From DASQMT01 sp963839615 (GTDB taxonomy: Bacteria > Actinomycetota > Thermoleophilia > Solirubrobacterales > Solirubrobacteraceae): a DNA stretch of 64,000 bases. The notes below the pieces were generated by a model. That model had not been told where the DNA came from. It did not search any database and was given only the letters and a program-made list of their open reading frames with translations. Made by a program: the position numbers and the translations under genes. Positions 16,039 to 26,144 of this stretch are shown here, in pieces. Positions within the stretch are counted from its first letter, which is position 1; every line of letters starts with the position of its first letter. The stretch covers positions 325,983 to 389,982 of the forward strand of contig CAWIVY010000009.1 in the NCBI GenBank assembly GCA_963839615.1, read 5' to 3'.

Positions 16039-16694
16039 CGGCGGAACTGGTGGATCGCCGTGCACGAGTCCGGCATCCACGCCACCATCGCCGGCGTCGC
16101 TCTCGGGTTCCTCACCCCGGCCCGGCCGTTCTATCCGCGGGCGCGCACCAGCGAGGCGATCGCCGGCCAGCTCGGGCAGCTCGTCACCGAGACAGATGAA
16201 GAGGTGAGCGAGGCGACCATGTCAGAGGTGTCGCGTCTGTCCCGCGAGGCCGTCGCGCCGCTCATCCGCATGGAGCACGCGCTGCACCCGTGGTCTGCGT
16301 TCGCCGTCCTCCCGGTCTTCGCGCTCGCCAACGCCGGCGTGGAGATAACCCTCGACAGCTTAGGTGACGCCGTCACCGGACCGGTGGGGCTGGGCATCCT
16401 TCTGGGCCTCGTGGTCGGGGCGCCAATCGGCGGATTCCTCCTTCCCCTGGGCGTCGCGCGGCTGACCGGCACGGCGCTTTCCAGCGCCTCGACTGGGCGG
16501 CGATCGCTGCCATGGCGCCGCTCAAGGGCATCGGCTTCACCGTGGCGATCTTCATCTCGATCCTCGCCTTCGACGACGAGGGGCTGCAGGCGCAGGCCAC
16601 GCTGGCCATCATCGTCGCCTCGCTGGTGGTCGGGGTCATCGGGGTGGGGTCGCTGCTTTTGCGCCATCGGCTCGTCGGTCCCCGCTGCGCCTGA
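16039..16694 (+). pseudogene. nhaA: 5'-truncated, frameshifted Na+/H+ antiporter NhaA remnant
   Basis: Reading starts abruptly after TAG 16036-16038 with RRNWWIAVHESGIHATIAGV, a hallmark of the middle of NhaA, and continues through MEHALHPWSAFAVLPVFALANAGVE (an Asp-free stretch in transmembrane segment 8-9 style) and further hydrophobic segments. At about 16478-16482 one base is missing; the last part (APLKGIGFTVAIFISILAFDD, then two hydrophobic segments) is in the next frame and ends at 16694. The N-terminal half with the ion-binding aspartates is absent. The gene was cut on its left side, towards att copy B, so it is non-functional whatever the indel means. Confidence 0.75.
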
Positions 16695-17194
16695 GCCGCC
16701 GCGCGGAAGCCGGGCCTGGTCCCCAAATCCCCGCCGACACAGTCGAGATGTCAGGGCGGACGGCCGCGTCATGCGCTTCACGCTACGAGCGGCATTCCGG
16801 TCGATCCGGACGGCGAAATGCCCGTGACTCGGTGCTGCTGACGATCGCCGACGCGCCGCGGGCCTGCGCCGTGGTGGTAGCGGGGGAGACTTGTGACCCG
16901 GCCACGCCTCGGCACTGCGTCTTCGGGCTCACCGGCGCGCGACGGCATCGCCCACTCGCCTCCGACGCCCCGAGACAACAGCGGCGTCCTCGCCCGTTTG
17001 AGCTTCACCCCACGCGCAGAGCGCGGGCGATCGCGGGCCGGGCCTCGCAATCCGACACGTACCTCCGCTAGACGCATCACCAGCCTCGGGTGACCTGTCC
17101 GGGGCGTCCAGCACTCTTCCTGTTCGTGGCTGAGCGGATGATGTGCGTCTTGGTCGGGCGTGGCGTGGGCCGGCCGCGGGAGCGCTGAGGGTCG
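16695..17194. other. 500-bp stretch with no recognisable gene
   Basis: Both strands were read. Open frames here are short, Arg/Pro-rich and without ribosome sites. No repeat, tRNA or clear promoter was seen. It probably includes the promoter for the DUF2254 gene. Confidence 0.4.
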
Positions 17195-18565
17195 GTGGTC
17201 CTGTCGTCGGGCGTGCGGTCGAGGTTGGGTGAGTTGCATGATGGGCTCAGGACGCAGATGTGGCCGCTGCCGACGATCGCGATCGCGTTCGCGTTGGCGT
17301 TGGGCGTCGGGCTTCCGCGGCTCGACGGCAGCATCGACGACGACCTCCCGGCGGGCGTGACGGCGTACCTGTTCGGGGGCGGGCCGAGCGCCGCGCGCAC
17401 GTTGCTCGGCTCGATCGCCAGTTCGTTGATCACCGTCACCTCGCTCACGTTCTCGCTGACCGTGTTGACGTTGCAGCTGGCCAGCAGCCAGTTCTCGCCG
17501 CGGCTGTTGCGCACGTTCACACGCGACCGGTTCGTGCACGTGACCCTGGCGCTGTTCCTGGGCACGTTCACCTACGCGCTGGCCGTGCTGCGCACCGTCC
17601 GCGACGCCGGTGACGCGCGGGCGCTGTTCGTCCCGCAGCTGTCGGTCACGCTGGCGTTCGTCCTGGCGATGGCCAGCGTTGTGGGTCTCGTGCTGTTCCT
17701 CGCGCATCTGGCTCAGGAGATCCGCGTCGAGACGATGCTGCGCAAGGTGCACGCCGAAGCGAGCGGCACGGTCCGTCGGCTCCGGGCGGAACGAGAGCCC
17801 GGGGTCGGACGACAGCTCGGACCGGTGGCGCCGAGCGACGCGGCGGCGTTGGAGGCGGCCGGGTCGGGGTTCCTGGTCGGATTGGACGAGGAAGCGCTGC
17901 TGGCGGCGGCGGTGGACGCCGACGCAGTCGTGGTCGTAGATTGCGTCCCGGGCGGCTCGGTGGTCGCCGGCACGCCGGTCGGGGTCGGCTGGTCGCGCAC
18001 CGGTGCGTTCGATCACGACGCGCTGGCGGCCCTGCGCGAGCGGGTGGCGGGCGCGGTCACGACGGGCTTTGAGCGGACGTCGGCCCAGGACGTCGGGTAC
18101 GGGTTGCGTCAGCTCACCGATGTCGCGAGCAAGGCCCTCTCGCCGGGCATCAACGATCCGACGACGGCCGTGCACGCGCTGGCGCACAGCTCGGCGCTGC
18201 TGTGCGAGCTGGCCGGCCGCGACCTGTCGCCGCGGCTTCTGCGCGACGACCAAGATCAGGTCCGCGTCGTGCTGGCGCGTCGTGATTTCGGTGAGATGCT
18301 CGAGCTCGCGATCGCGCAGCCGCGCCGCTACGGTGCCGCCGATCCGTTTGTCCTGGCCCGGCTGTTCGCGTTGTTGCGCGAGCTGGCGTGGTGCGCCGCC
18401 GAGCCCGACCAGCAGCGCGCGATCGCCGAGCAACTCGCGCGACTGCGCGTCACGGCCGCCGCGCAGGACTTCGATCATGCCGAGAACGCCCGGCTGGCCG
18501 ACCTGGCCACCTTGGTCGAGCAGGCGCAGGCGGGCAACTGGGCACCCGTCCCGAGGACCCCGTGA
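17195..18565 (+). CDS. DUF2254-family integral membrane protein
   Basis: 456 residues from GTG 17195. Four hydrophobic segments lie in the first 175 residues (about 25-45, 70-95, 110-130, 145-170), with SLTFSLTVLTLQLASSQFSPR between, the signature of DUF2254. The soluble C-terminal half has YGLRQLTDVASKALSPGINDPTTA, also typical of the family. The biochemical role is unknown. A mechanosensitive-channel gene follows 49 bp downstream, so the two may be co-transcribed and act on membrane stress; this is inference from position. Confidence 0.8.
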   Translation: MVLSSGVRSRLGELHDGLRTQMWPLPTIAIAFALALGVGLPRLDGSIDDDLPAGVTAYLFGGGPSAARTLLGSIASSLITVTSLTFSLTVLTLQLASSQFSPRLLRTFTRDRFVHVTLALFLGTFTYALAVLRTVRDAGDARALFVPQLSVTLAFVLAMASVVGLVLFLAHLAQEIRVETMLRKVHAEASGTVRRLRAEREPGVGRQLGPVAPSDAAALEAAGSGFLVGLDEEALLAAAVDADAVVVVDCVPGGSVVAGTPVGVGWSRTGAFDHDALAALRERVAGAVTTGFERTSAQDVGYGLRQLTDVASKALSPGINDPTTAVHALAHSSALLCELAGRDLSPRLLRDDQDQVRVVLARRDFGEMLELAIAQPRRYGAADPFVLARLFALLRELAWCAAEPDQQRAIAEQLARLRVTAAAQDFDHAENARLADLATLVEQAQAGNWAPVPRTP

Positions 18566-18614
18566 ACCGACGCCGATCCGCGTGCCGCTGAGCGCCGTGG
18601 CGACCGCCGCCGTC

Positions 18615-19668
18615 ATGCCGCTTGCGGATGCTGGGCGCGTCGTCGCGGTAACGCTAGTGGGATTGACGCCCGAGACCGGGCTGAAGCTGCTCTACACCGC
18701 CGCGCTGCTGGTGGTCGTGCTGGCGCTGCGCGGGGTGGCGCGCGCGCTGATCCGCCGGCGGCTCGGGGCGAGGTCGCCGATCCGCGCCGCTTCTGGGCGC
18801 GCCAGGGCGTTCAGGTCGTCACCGCCATCGTGCTGACGCTCGGCGTGCTGTCGATCTGGATCACCCCGGACACGGACCTGACCACCGGGGTCGGGCTGAT
18901 CACCGCCGGACTGGCGTTCGCCCTACGTCAGGTGATCCTGTCGCTCGCGGCGTACTTCGTCATCCTCAGCGGCGACACCTTCGGGGTCGGCGACCGGATC
19001 ACCTTGGGCGGGGTCCGCGGCGACGTCGTGCGCCTCGGCTTCCTCAAGACCACGATCATGGAGATGGGCCAGCCACCGTCGGTCAGCGGCGCCGACCCGG
19101 CCGTGTGGGTGAACTCGCGCCAATACACCGGCCGCCTGGTCACCGTCACCAACGGCGCGATCTTCAACGAGCCGGTCTACAACTACACGCGCGACTTCCC
19201 TGCCCGTGGGAGGAGATCGTCCTGCCGATCGACTATGACCGCGACCGCGACCGAGTCGAGCAGATCCTGCTCACTGCCGCCCGCTCTCACGCCGTGGTCG
19301 ACGACCCCGGCGCGCGGGAGGCGCTAGCGCACATGCGGTCACGGTACGCCCTCTCCGACGCGTCGCTCGAACCGGCCGTGTTCTGGCGGATCACCGACAA
19401 CTGGCTGGAGATGTCCCTGCGCTTCCTGGTCACCGCCCGCGGCGTGCGCGAGGTCAAGGACGCCATCAGCCGCGAGATCCTCGGCCGGCTCGACGCGGCC
19501 GACATCGGTCTGGTCTCCGCCACGTACAGCATCGTCGGGCTACCGCCGCTGCGACTCGACCGACCGCCGGGCGATCTCCAACACGATCGCGGAGTCGAGC
19601 TCGGTCGGTGTGCCGCTGAGGATGCTGAGCGTGCCGTCGGTCTCCAACACGATCGCGGCGACGTCTGA
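18615..19668 (+). CDS. MscS-family mechanosensitive ion channel, two frameshifts
   Basis: ATG 18615 opens a hydrophobic N-terminus (LKLLYTAALLVVVLALRGVA). After a break the pore and beta-domain follow: TAGLAFALRQVILSLAAYFV, GDTFGVGDRITLGGVRGDVV and VTNGAIFNEPVYNYTRDFP, all standard MscS motifs. After a second break comes WEEIVLPIDYDRDRDRVEQI. One base is missing in the G4 run at 18765-18768 and one in the C3 run at 19198-19200. Replacing both gives a whole number of codons (352) to the stop at 19668. The last 40 residues run antisense over the DUF421 gene and look poor, so the true stop may be earlier. Homopolymer errors are the simplest explanation. Confidence 0.65.
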
Positions 19669-20079
19669 GAGCTCGGCGTGGCCTTGCGCGCGGGCGGCCT
19701 GGCGGAGCTGGTCGGCGGGTCACGCGCTCGGAATCCATGGCGTGCTGCAGGAAGCCGCCCCGGTAGACGAGCGTCGGCTCAGCGCTCACCAATCGCTTGA
19801 CCCGGCCGCTGCGCGTCGAAGCCCAGGCCACCACGTACTGCATCGTCAGCAGCAGCGCCATCGCGGTCAGTCCTTCGGCGAGCGCGACGGTCGAGGACAG
19901 CAGGACGGTGGCCAGCGTCGAGCCCGCGCGATGGTGACGATCAGATCGAACGCGTTGAGCTTCGCGAGCGCTCGCTTGCCTGACACGCGCAGCATCGCGA
20001 TCAACGCGATGTACGCGGCCGCGCCCACAATGACGACGCGGACCAAGCCCGACCAGTCGTCGAAGAAGATCGCTGCCAT
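19540..20079 (-). CDS. DUF421 (YetF-like) membrane protein, two compensating frameshifts
   Basis: ATG 20079: a hydrophobic start with two transmembrane segments (VVIVGAAAYIALIAMLRVSG), then KRALAKLNAFDLIVTIA, the DUF421 signature. A missing base at about 19923-19930 shifts the frame to LGSTLATVLLSSTVALAEGL and VKRLVSAEPTLVYRGGFL. An extra base near 19716 shifts it back to DQLRQAARAQG and an end at TAG 19540. The total (540 bp) is divisible by three, as expected if both are single-base errors. Family members are small membrane proteins of uncertain role with a C-terminal soluble domain. It is convergent with and overlaps the MscS 3' end. Confidence 0.6.
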
Positions 20080-20252
20080 CTGGTAAGCCCCCGCGCCTCG
20101 GTGTCCGCGTCTATGCCGAACCGTAGCCGCCGTTGGCCTCGATCTCGGGACCTTGGAGTTCCGCCTGGTGTGTGCGGCGGCTACGATCGTGCGCGCCGGT
20201 CGGATGGGCCTGGGTGCGCGGCGGACAGTGCGCCTGCTTGCATAGGAGCGGA

Positions 20253-22088
20253 ATGGTCGCTGTCGCTGCCCGCCGGCGTGAGCTGATCTGGGCCGCGACG
20301 GTCGGGATCGTGCTCGCGGATTCGTCGGTGGTGACACTGGCGCTGCCGGCGATCCTGGACCGTTACGACACGACGGTGTCGGGTGTGGCGTGGGTGCTGA
20401 CGTCGTTCAACATCGTGCTTGCGCTGGCGGTGCTGCCGGCGGCCGTGGTGGCGGCGCGACCGAGCGCTGCGCGCGCGGTGCGGGTGTGGGGCGTGGGCGT
20501 GGCGGCGTTCGCGGCCGGCTCGTTGGTGTGCGCGCTCGCCCCGGCCGTGTCCGTGCTGATCGCCGGCCGCTGCGTGCAGGCGCTCGGCGGCGCTGGCGTG
20601 GTCGCGGGAGCGATCGAGCTGTTGGCGCGCAGCCGGGGGTCGCACGCGCAGGGTGCGGCGCTGTGGGGCATGGCTGGGCTCGCCGGGCTCGCGTTCGGGC
20701 CCGTGGCGGGCGGGCTGTTGACGGAGTTGATCAGCTGGCAGTCGATCTTCGCGGTTCAGGTGCCGGTCGTGCTCGGCGTCGCGTTCGCTGCCCGCCCGCC
20801 GACGGGAGCGGCCGAGCCGGGCCGGCCGGGACGGCCGAGCCTCGGCCCTGAGCTGGCGCTCGCGCTGGTGTCTGCGGGGCTGACCGGGGCGCTGTTCTTA
20901 CTCGTCGTGCTGCTGACGGAGGGCTGGGGCTATTCGCCGCTGGCGGCCGCGCTGATCGTGTCCGCCATCCCGGTCGCGACGCTGCTTGCGCGGGCGGCGA
21001 CGCGCGGGCTCGGTGATGGGGGCGCGGTGATGGCCGCGGGCGCCGTCGCGCTGGCGGGCGGGCTTGCTGGTCTCGGGCTGGTGCCGCACGCCGAGCCGGT
21101 GTGGACGCTGGCGCCGCAGGCGCTCGTCGGCGTCGGCATCGCGCTGTCCGTTCCGGGTCTGACGGCGCGGGCGCTTGGTGCGGCCGACCCGGCCGGGCGG
21201 CGCGCGGCGGGGACGATCGCCGCGCGCCACGTCGGCATCGTGGTCGGTCTGGTGCTGCTGACGCCGGTGTTCACGGCGCAGCTGTCGAATGAGAGCGACG
21301 CCGCCCAGAACGCCGGGACGTCGCTGATCCTCGACGCGAAGCTGTCACCGAAGACGAAGATCGCGCTCGGCCAGGCGCTCGGGGAGCAGATCGGTCGCTC
21401 CGGGGGCCGGTTGACGGATGTCTCCCCCGCGTTCCGCTCGGTGACGCCGCCGTCCGAGGGTCGTGCTGAGTACGCGCGGCTGGAGCGCGCGCTCGCCGAC
21501 CAGGTCGATCGCGCTGCCACGCATGCGTTCAGCACCGTGTTCCTGCTCGCCGCCGCGCTGGCGCTGCTCGCGGTGGTGCCGATCGCGCTCGGCAGTGGTG
21601 CGCCGCGGACGCGCGAGCTCGCGGCGCTCGCGATGGCGGTCGTCGCGTCCGCCGGACTTGCGGGGGTCTATCTCGCGCTCGGCGGCTCGAGCTACAAGCC
21701 GCTGGCGGTCGCGGACCCGTGCCGGCCGCGTCCGCCCGAACGCCAGGGCGATCAGCTGCAGCAGATCGCGTTGTCCGCCCTCGACGGCGCCGCCTGCCAG
21801 CTGCGCGTGCCGCGCGAAGAGCTGGTGCTCGCGCTCGCGGACTCGAAGGCGCGGGCTGCTTTCGCTCGCGAGCATCGCATCAGCGACGAGGCGCTCGAGC
21901 GCGCGGTTCGCGCCGGGCTTGACCGTGCGATCGCGGAGGCGCAGCGGGGCGGCTCGATCTCCTCTCTGGAGGCGGAGCTGCTGCGCCGCGCCGAGGGCGC
22001 GCTGCCCGTCTCGGCGATCATCGACGCGCTGCAGACCTCGACGGGCAAGAGCGTGATCGGCTTCCTCGAGGACCTGCTCAAGGGCTGA
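20253..22088 (+). CDS. MFS (DHA2-like) transporter with extra C-terminal soluble domain
   Basis: 611 residues from ATG 20253, preceded by AGGAG six bases away. About 14 hydrophobic segments span residues 10-490, with DSSVVTLALPAI (about 22-33) and the DHA2-type segment LGGAGVVAGAIEL. These proteins export drugs or metabolites by proton antiport. The last 110 residues are soluble and helical (REELVLALADSKARAAFARE, SIIDAL-type helices), which is not part of ordinary MFS proteins and may be regulatory. It is convergent, with a 3-bp gap, with the MMPL gene, and the pair may form an export locus. Confidence 0.75.
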   Translation: MVAVAARRRELIWAATVGIVLADSSVVTLALPAILDRYDTTVSGVAWVLTSFNIVLALAVLPAAVVAARPSAARAVRVWGVGVAAFAAGSLVCALAPAVSVLIAGRCVQALGGAGVVAGAIELLARSRGSHAQGAALWGMAGLAGLAFGPVAGGLLTELISWQSIFAVQVPVVLGVAFAARPPTGAAEPGRPGRPSLGPELALALVSAGLTGALFLLVVLLTEGWGYSPLAAALIVSAIPVATLLARAATRGLGDGGAVMAAGAVALAGGLAGLGLVPHAEPVWTLAPQALVGVGIALSVPGLTARALGAADPAGRRAAGTIAARHVGIVVGLVLLTPVFTAQLSNESDAAQNAGTSLILDAKLSPKTKIALGQALGEQIGRSGGRLTDVSPAFRSVTPPSEGRAEYARLERALADQVDRAATHAFSTVFLLAAALALLAVVPIALGSGAPRTRELAALAMAVVASAGLAGVYLALGGSSYKPLAVADPCRPRPPERQGDQLQQIALSALDGAACQLRVPREELVLALADSKARAAFAREHRISDEALERAVRAGLDRAIAEAQRGGSISSLEAELLRRAEGALPVSAIIDALQTSTGKSVIGFLEDLLKG

Positions 22089-22091
22089 GCG

Positions 22092-24269
22092 TCAGGCGGG
22101 CACCCGGGCGCGCTGCGGCGCTGCCAGATGGTTGCTCGGCCAGCTCGAGCGCTCGCCGACGAGCGTGACCACGGCCGGGGTGAGGATCGAGCGGACGAGG
22201 AACGCGTCGATCAGCAGCCCGACGGCGAGCACGAACGCGAGCTGCTGGAACGCGCTCACCGGGACCAGCGCGAGCGCGGCGAACGAGGCCGAGAGGACGA
22301 GGCCGGCGGCGGAGATCGCGTGCGAGGCGCCGCTCGCCGCGGCGACGACGGCCTCGCGCAGTGGGCGATGCTCGGCCTCGCTCCAGATGCGCCCGACGAG
22401 GAAGATGTTGTAGTCGGAGCCGAGCGCGACGAGCAGCACGCCGGCGGCGAGCGGGACGAAGTAAGTGATCTCCGGCTCGCCGAGCACGCCTTGGAAGAAG
22501 ACGACCGCTAGGCCGAGCGACGCGAGCGGCGCCAGCGCGGCGATTGCGACCAGGTACAGCGGCGCCACGATGGCGCGCAGGAACACGGCGAGCACGATCG
22601 CCACCAGCAGCAGCACGAGCGGCGCGACCCGCAGCAGGTCACCGCCGGCGGTGTCGATCAGCTCGCCGGTGATCGCCGTGTCACCGGCGAACAGCGCCCG
22701 CGTGCCCGTCAGCCCGACGGCGTCGAGCAGGTCGCCAGTGCGCGAGTCGAGGTTGCGCAGCAGGCGCACCGCGTCGGCGCTGAGCGGATCCTCCTCCCCG
22801 ATGAGCACGTAGCGCACCGCATTGTCGTCGGGGGAGACGACCACGCCGAATGGCTGCTGGCTCGGCTTTGTGGCGGGCCCGAGTACACCGGCCACACCGG
22901 GCTGGGCAGACAGGACCGCCTGGAAGGTGGCCAGCCGCTTGCGGTGGAGCGCGATACCCGGCGCGGTGACGACGAGCGTGGCGGGCGAGATCGTGCCGGG
23001 CGCGAATGCATCCGACAGTTGCTCGTACGCGCGGCGCGGCTCGCTGTCGCTCGGCAGGCCGCGGATCAGTGGATTGCCGACTTTGAGGAAGGCGAGGCCA
23101 CTCGCCATCACCGCCAGAATCGCGAGACACACGAGCGTCGTGCGCCGCGGCGCACGCACCGCCGTCACGATCCGGCGATCCAGCCAGCCGGTCCCCACGG
23201 CGCGATGCGCCGGCTCGCCCGCCGATCCGGGCCAAAGCATCGCCCGGCCGGCCAGCGCCAGCACCGCGGGAAGGAAGGTCACCGTGACCAGCAGGCCGAC
23301 CACCACGGCGAGGGCCATGCCAGGCCCGAAGGCGCGCAGGAATCCGAGGTCGGCGACCACGAGCGCCGCCGAGCCGGCCGCGACCGCGATCCCGCAGGCC
23401 AGGATCAACGGCGTCAACTCCGCGGTCGTCTCGCGCGCAGCGTCCAGCGGCGCCTCGCCGCCCTCCAGCCGGCGGCGGAACCGCGACATGTAGAACAGCG
23501 CATAGTCCGTGACCACCCCGAACAGCAACGCCACCATGATCGGCTCGACCTCGGGCGGCACGGAGATGTCGACCTGCTCACCGACGATCGCGACGAGCCG
23601 CACCGACGCCACGTAGGCGACCGCGACGGTCCCCAGCGTCACGATCGGCGCCGCCGCCGAGCGCAGCGACAGCGCCACGATCAGCGTGATGATGAGCACC
23701 GTCACCAGCTCGATGTCGGGAAGATGCTGCTCGATCAACTCGGCTTGCTCGGCGCGCGCCGGGATCACACCCGTGACGCCGACATAGCTCGACGGCGGCG
23801 CGTCGAGCGCCCGCACGTAACCGCCCGCCCCCGCGACGCGCCGCCGCTGGCTGGCCTCGAGTCCGAACAACAGCGAGCTCACCGTCGCGGTGTCGCGCTC
23901 GCGCGCGAATGGCAGCCTCACCCCGGCGTTCGTGACGCCATAGGCACCGGCGGCGCGCGCGGCCGGCAGGCGATGGTGGTTGATGTCGTCGATCAGGCCG
24001 GCCGCGGTCGTCACACGCGTTGCCGGCAGGCCGCCGCCGTCGCGCTCGAGGATCGCCGTCCGGCTCGCGAGCGGGAACCGGAACAACTCGGCCGAGAGCT
24101 TCTCCGCCTCAAGCGCCCGCGAGTCGGCGGGCACGAGCTGCTTGAGCGCGCCCGTCTGGGCCTCCTGCAACGTCGGCAGATACGCGGCCGCCAGCACAGC
24201 GGCCAGGATCCACGCTGCCACGATCGGCCACCGAGCGGCAACGACGGCCCTCGCGAAGCCCTCAGCCAC
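22092..24269 (-). CDS. MMPL/RND-family membrane exporter
   Basis: 725 residues, about 12 transmembrane segments in two halves, each preceded by a large extracytoplasmic loop. The proton-relay motif appears in both halves: LLFGVVTDYALFYMSRF (about 247-263) and LVALGSDYNIFLVGR (about 600-614), each with an Asp-Tyr pair as in MmpL proteins. Actinobacterial relatives move lipids or glycolipids across the membrane. The start MAEGFARAVVAARWPIVAAW is typical. No adaptor gene is present. Substrate unknown. Confidence 0.8.
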   Translation of the reverse strand: MAEGFARAVVAARWPIVAAWILAAVLAAAYLPTLQEAQTGALKQLVPADSRALEAEKLSAELFRFPLASRTAILERDGGGLPATRVTTAAGLIDDINHHRLPAARAAGAYGVTNAGVRLPFARERDTATVSSLLFGLEASQRRRVAGAGGYVRALDAPPSSYVGVTGVIPARAEQAELIEQHLPDIELVTVLIITLIVALSLRSAAAPIVTLGTVAVAYVASVRLVAIVGEQVDISVPPEVEPIMVALLFGVVTDYALFYMSRFRRRLEGGEAPLDAARETTAELTPLILACGIAVAAGSAALVVADLGFLRAFGPGMALAVVVGLLVTVTFLPAVLALAGRAMLWPGSAGEPAHRAVGTGWLDRRIVTAVRAPRRTTLVCLAILAVMASGLAFLKVGNPLIRGLPSDSEPRRAYEQLSDAFAPGTISPATLVVTAPGIALHRKRLATFQAVLSAQPGVAGVLGPATKPSQQPFGVVVSPDDNAVRYVLIGEEDPLSADAVRLLRNLDSRTGDLLDAVGLTGTRALFAGDTAITGELIDTAGGDLLRVAPLVLLLVAIVLAVFLRAIVAPLYLVAIAALAPLASLGLAVVFFQGVLGEPEITYFVPLAAGVLLVALGSDYNIFLVGRIWSEAEHRPLREAVVAAASGASHAISAAGLVLSASFAALALVPVSAFQQLAFVLAVGLLIDAFLVRSILTPAVVTLVGERSSWPSNHLAAPQRARVPA

Positions 24270-24545
24270 AGCGGCCGTTCATCGTCGGCATCGTAGACGG
24301 CGAGCAGATCCCCGAGCGGCTGCTGCCGGGATTGCGGCCGACCCGATCGGGCGCTGAAGCGCTCGCCCGCGCTGGGCACCCGGAAAGGCTGGCCGACAAG
24401 CTTCGCAGTCGGTCACGAACTCGGCCGGATCGGATGTGTTTGCACTCGGACATCTCGGCAGTGGCACGGGATCGCGGTGCCCGCGCCGATCTCGTGCGCG
24501 CGAGCCGCGCCCCGGTGAGCCGCCCCGGCTTTCGCGGAGACCGGA

Positions 24546-25093
24546 TTACGTGGTTTCAGTCAATCGATCTGTGGATGTGATCGTCTCAGGTCGGGGAGAC
24601 CTCAGAGCCTCGAATTCGGCCGGTGGCAGATCACCGAGCGCTTGGTGTAGGCGCGCGTGGTTGAACCAGCCGAGGTACTCGACGATCGCGAGCTCGAGCT
24701 GTGAGCGGGTGCGCCAGATGCGGTCTGAGATCAGTTCGGTCTTGAGGAGTCGACGAAGCTCTCGGCCAGGGCGTTGTCGTAGGCGTCGCCGACCGACCCG
24801 ACCGAAGCGAGCACGCCGTGATCGGCGAGCGTCTGGCCGTAGTCGATCGAGGTGTATTGCGATCCGCGGTCGGAGTGGTGCACGAGCTCGACGTCGGCGC
24901 CGGGTCCGCGCTGGTGCAGCGCCATCCGCAGCGCGTCGAGCACGAGCGTGGTGCGCATGTGCCCGGCCAGCTGCCAGCCGACGATCCGGCGGCTGTGGGC
25001 GTCGATGATGAAGGCGAAGAACACGATGCCCTCCCAGCACCTGAGGTAGGTGATGTCGGCGACCCAGAGCTCGTCAGGACGACCAGCCGCGCA
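24546..25093 (-). mobile_element. IS3-family transposase remnant (orfB, truncated and frameshifted)
   Basis: The minus strand encodes the DDE integrase core: DELWVADITYLRCWEG (first Asp), VELVHHSDRGSQYTSIDYG (second Asp), DNALAESFVDS (Glu), then after a one-base break near 24746-24750 LKTELISDRIWRTRSQLELA and YLGWFNHARLHQALG. These are IS3-type orfB motifs in order. The N-terminal third and orfA are missing to the right of about 25093. Terminal inverted repeats were not found. It is an inactive fragment inside the accessory region. Confidence 0.8.
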
Positions 25094-25215
25094 CGACCGC
25101 CCCACTGAGAAGGAAGCTTGGGTGGTCGGCCGCGGCCTTATCCTTGGTCCCGAGCAACTGCTCAGCCGTATGGCGAGGATTTTCCCGCTTTCGCAGCAGG
25201 AGGACGCCTGACCAG

Positions 25216-25530
25216 CTATTTCTGGCGGACGCGGTAGCGACCCCTGCCGATCCGTTCGAACACTGGCTCCCCGCTTCGGGCCTGACGCCTGTACATCGAG
25301 GCACGGAGCGAGTGAGGCAGCACCGCCTGCCCGGTGCGCCGTTCTAGAGCAGCGCGGATCTCGGCAAGTGTCGCGCCGTGCGGGTGCTTCCTCAAGTACG
25401 ACTCGGCCATGCCCCCGAGACTCTCGCGACGCTGCCGGCGGCCTGACGCTTGGGCCATCGAGCCGAATGCTTGTCGGCGACGCGCCCCGCCGGCACGTCC
25501 TAGCCAAATCCGCGGCGATTTCGAGGCCAT
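25216..25530 (-). CDS. Small winged-helix-like hypothetical protein
   Basis: 104 residues from ATG 25530. The C-terminal 60 residues read ESYLRKHPHGATLAEIRAAL followed by a basic helix and a strand pair ending GRGRYRVRQK, the shape of a small winged helix (HARE/wHTH-like). The N-terminal 40 residues are basic and unstructured. There is no convincing ribosome site and an open frame continues upstream. It may be a small DNA-binding gene of the inserted element or a chance frame. Confidence 0.35.
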   Translation of the reverse strand: MASKSPRIWLGRAGGARRRQAFGSMAQASGRRQRRESLGGMAESYLRKHPHGATLAEIRAALERRTGQAVLPHSLRASMYRRQARSGEPVFERIGRGRYRVRQK

Positions 25531-25666
25531 CAACAGGAGTTTCCAGCCGGCACGGTGCCGGACGGTCGCATTTAACGCGATGCCGTCGTGCACTGAATCG
25601 CGGTCGAATTCGCGGCCGCGTGACGGCGTGAAATGTACCCGGCGCCGCGTTAGCGTGTGACCGCGG

Positions 25667-25677
25667 TGCTTGTCCCC
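25667..25677. repeat. 11-bp motif TGCTTGTCCCC, 74 bp left of att copy C
   Basis: Same variant as the tandem pair at 15861-15882, and like it preceded by CCGCGG. Confidence 0.45.
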
Positions 25678-25750
25678 TAGCCGCGAGAAGGGCCAGAGCG
25701 CCGCGCGCGCGAACTGGCGCATTACATGCCCTTGCAGGGATTCCTTCGAG

Positions 25751-25794
25751 TGGGCGGTGCTGGGCTCGAACCAGCGACCTCCTGCTTGTAAGGC
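25751..25794. repeat. att-like copy C: partial 3' end of tRNA-Val
   Basis: Forty-four bases equal the 3' part of tRNA-Val up to the anticodon stem, then diverge. The left flank (GCAGGGATTCCTTCGAG) matches copy A. The right flank first resembles copy B (AGGCGGA.CC) and then copy A (GCGCCCAT, CACGGCGT, CGTCGCAG.AGCGCGCC). It therefore looks like a junction between two stacked elements. The 614 bp from 25531 to 26144 hold no other recognisable feature except the 11-bp motifs. Confidence 0.7.
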
Positions 25795-25908
25795 GGACCC
25801 GGCATGCGATCACTGTGTTCCGTTGGCGCCCATCTCGCGCCACGGCGTACCGGACGGCGCGCGACGGCGTCGCAGAAGCGCGCCCACGGTCCGCAGCTGC
25901 TCGATCTC

Positions 25909-25919
25909 TGCTTGACCTC
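25909..25919. repeat. 11-bp motif TGCTTGACCTC, right of att copy C
   Basis: Located 115 bp beyond copy C, similar to the distance of the 13097 motif from copy A. Just before it the two sites also share CCGCAGCTGCT. Confidence 0.45.
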
Positions 25920-26144
25920 GCCGGCACGTGCCCCGCCGGCCCATCCCGCCGCTGCGGCGGTGCCGTCCGTCAACTGAATTGCCCCGGGTCCGCCGACGAT
26001 CGCCACCAGCGCCCCGACGCCGATACCGTGTCATCCGACCTCAAACTCCACCGCCACACGCTCACAGCCGCCTGAGCCGCCCTACCTGTCTTCTTCGGAA
26101 AACTCCGCTCCTTCTGAGTGCCGACACGGCGGAGCCTCAGAGCA

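Noticed and set aside
24270..24545. Short Cys-containing frames upstream of the MMPL gene
   Set aside because: No ribosome site, no recognisable zinc finger, and none continues as a coherent protein.
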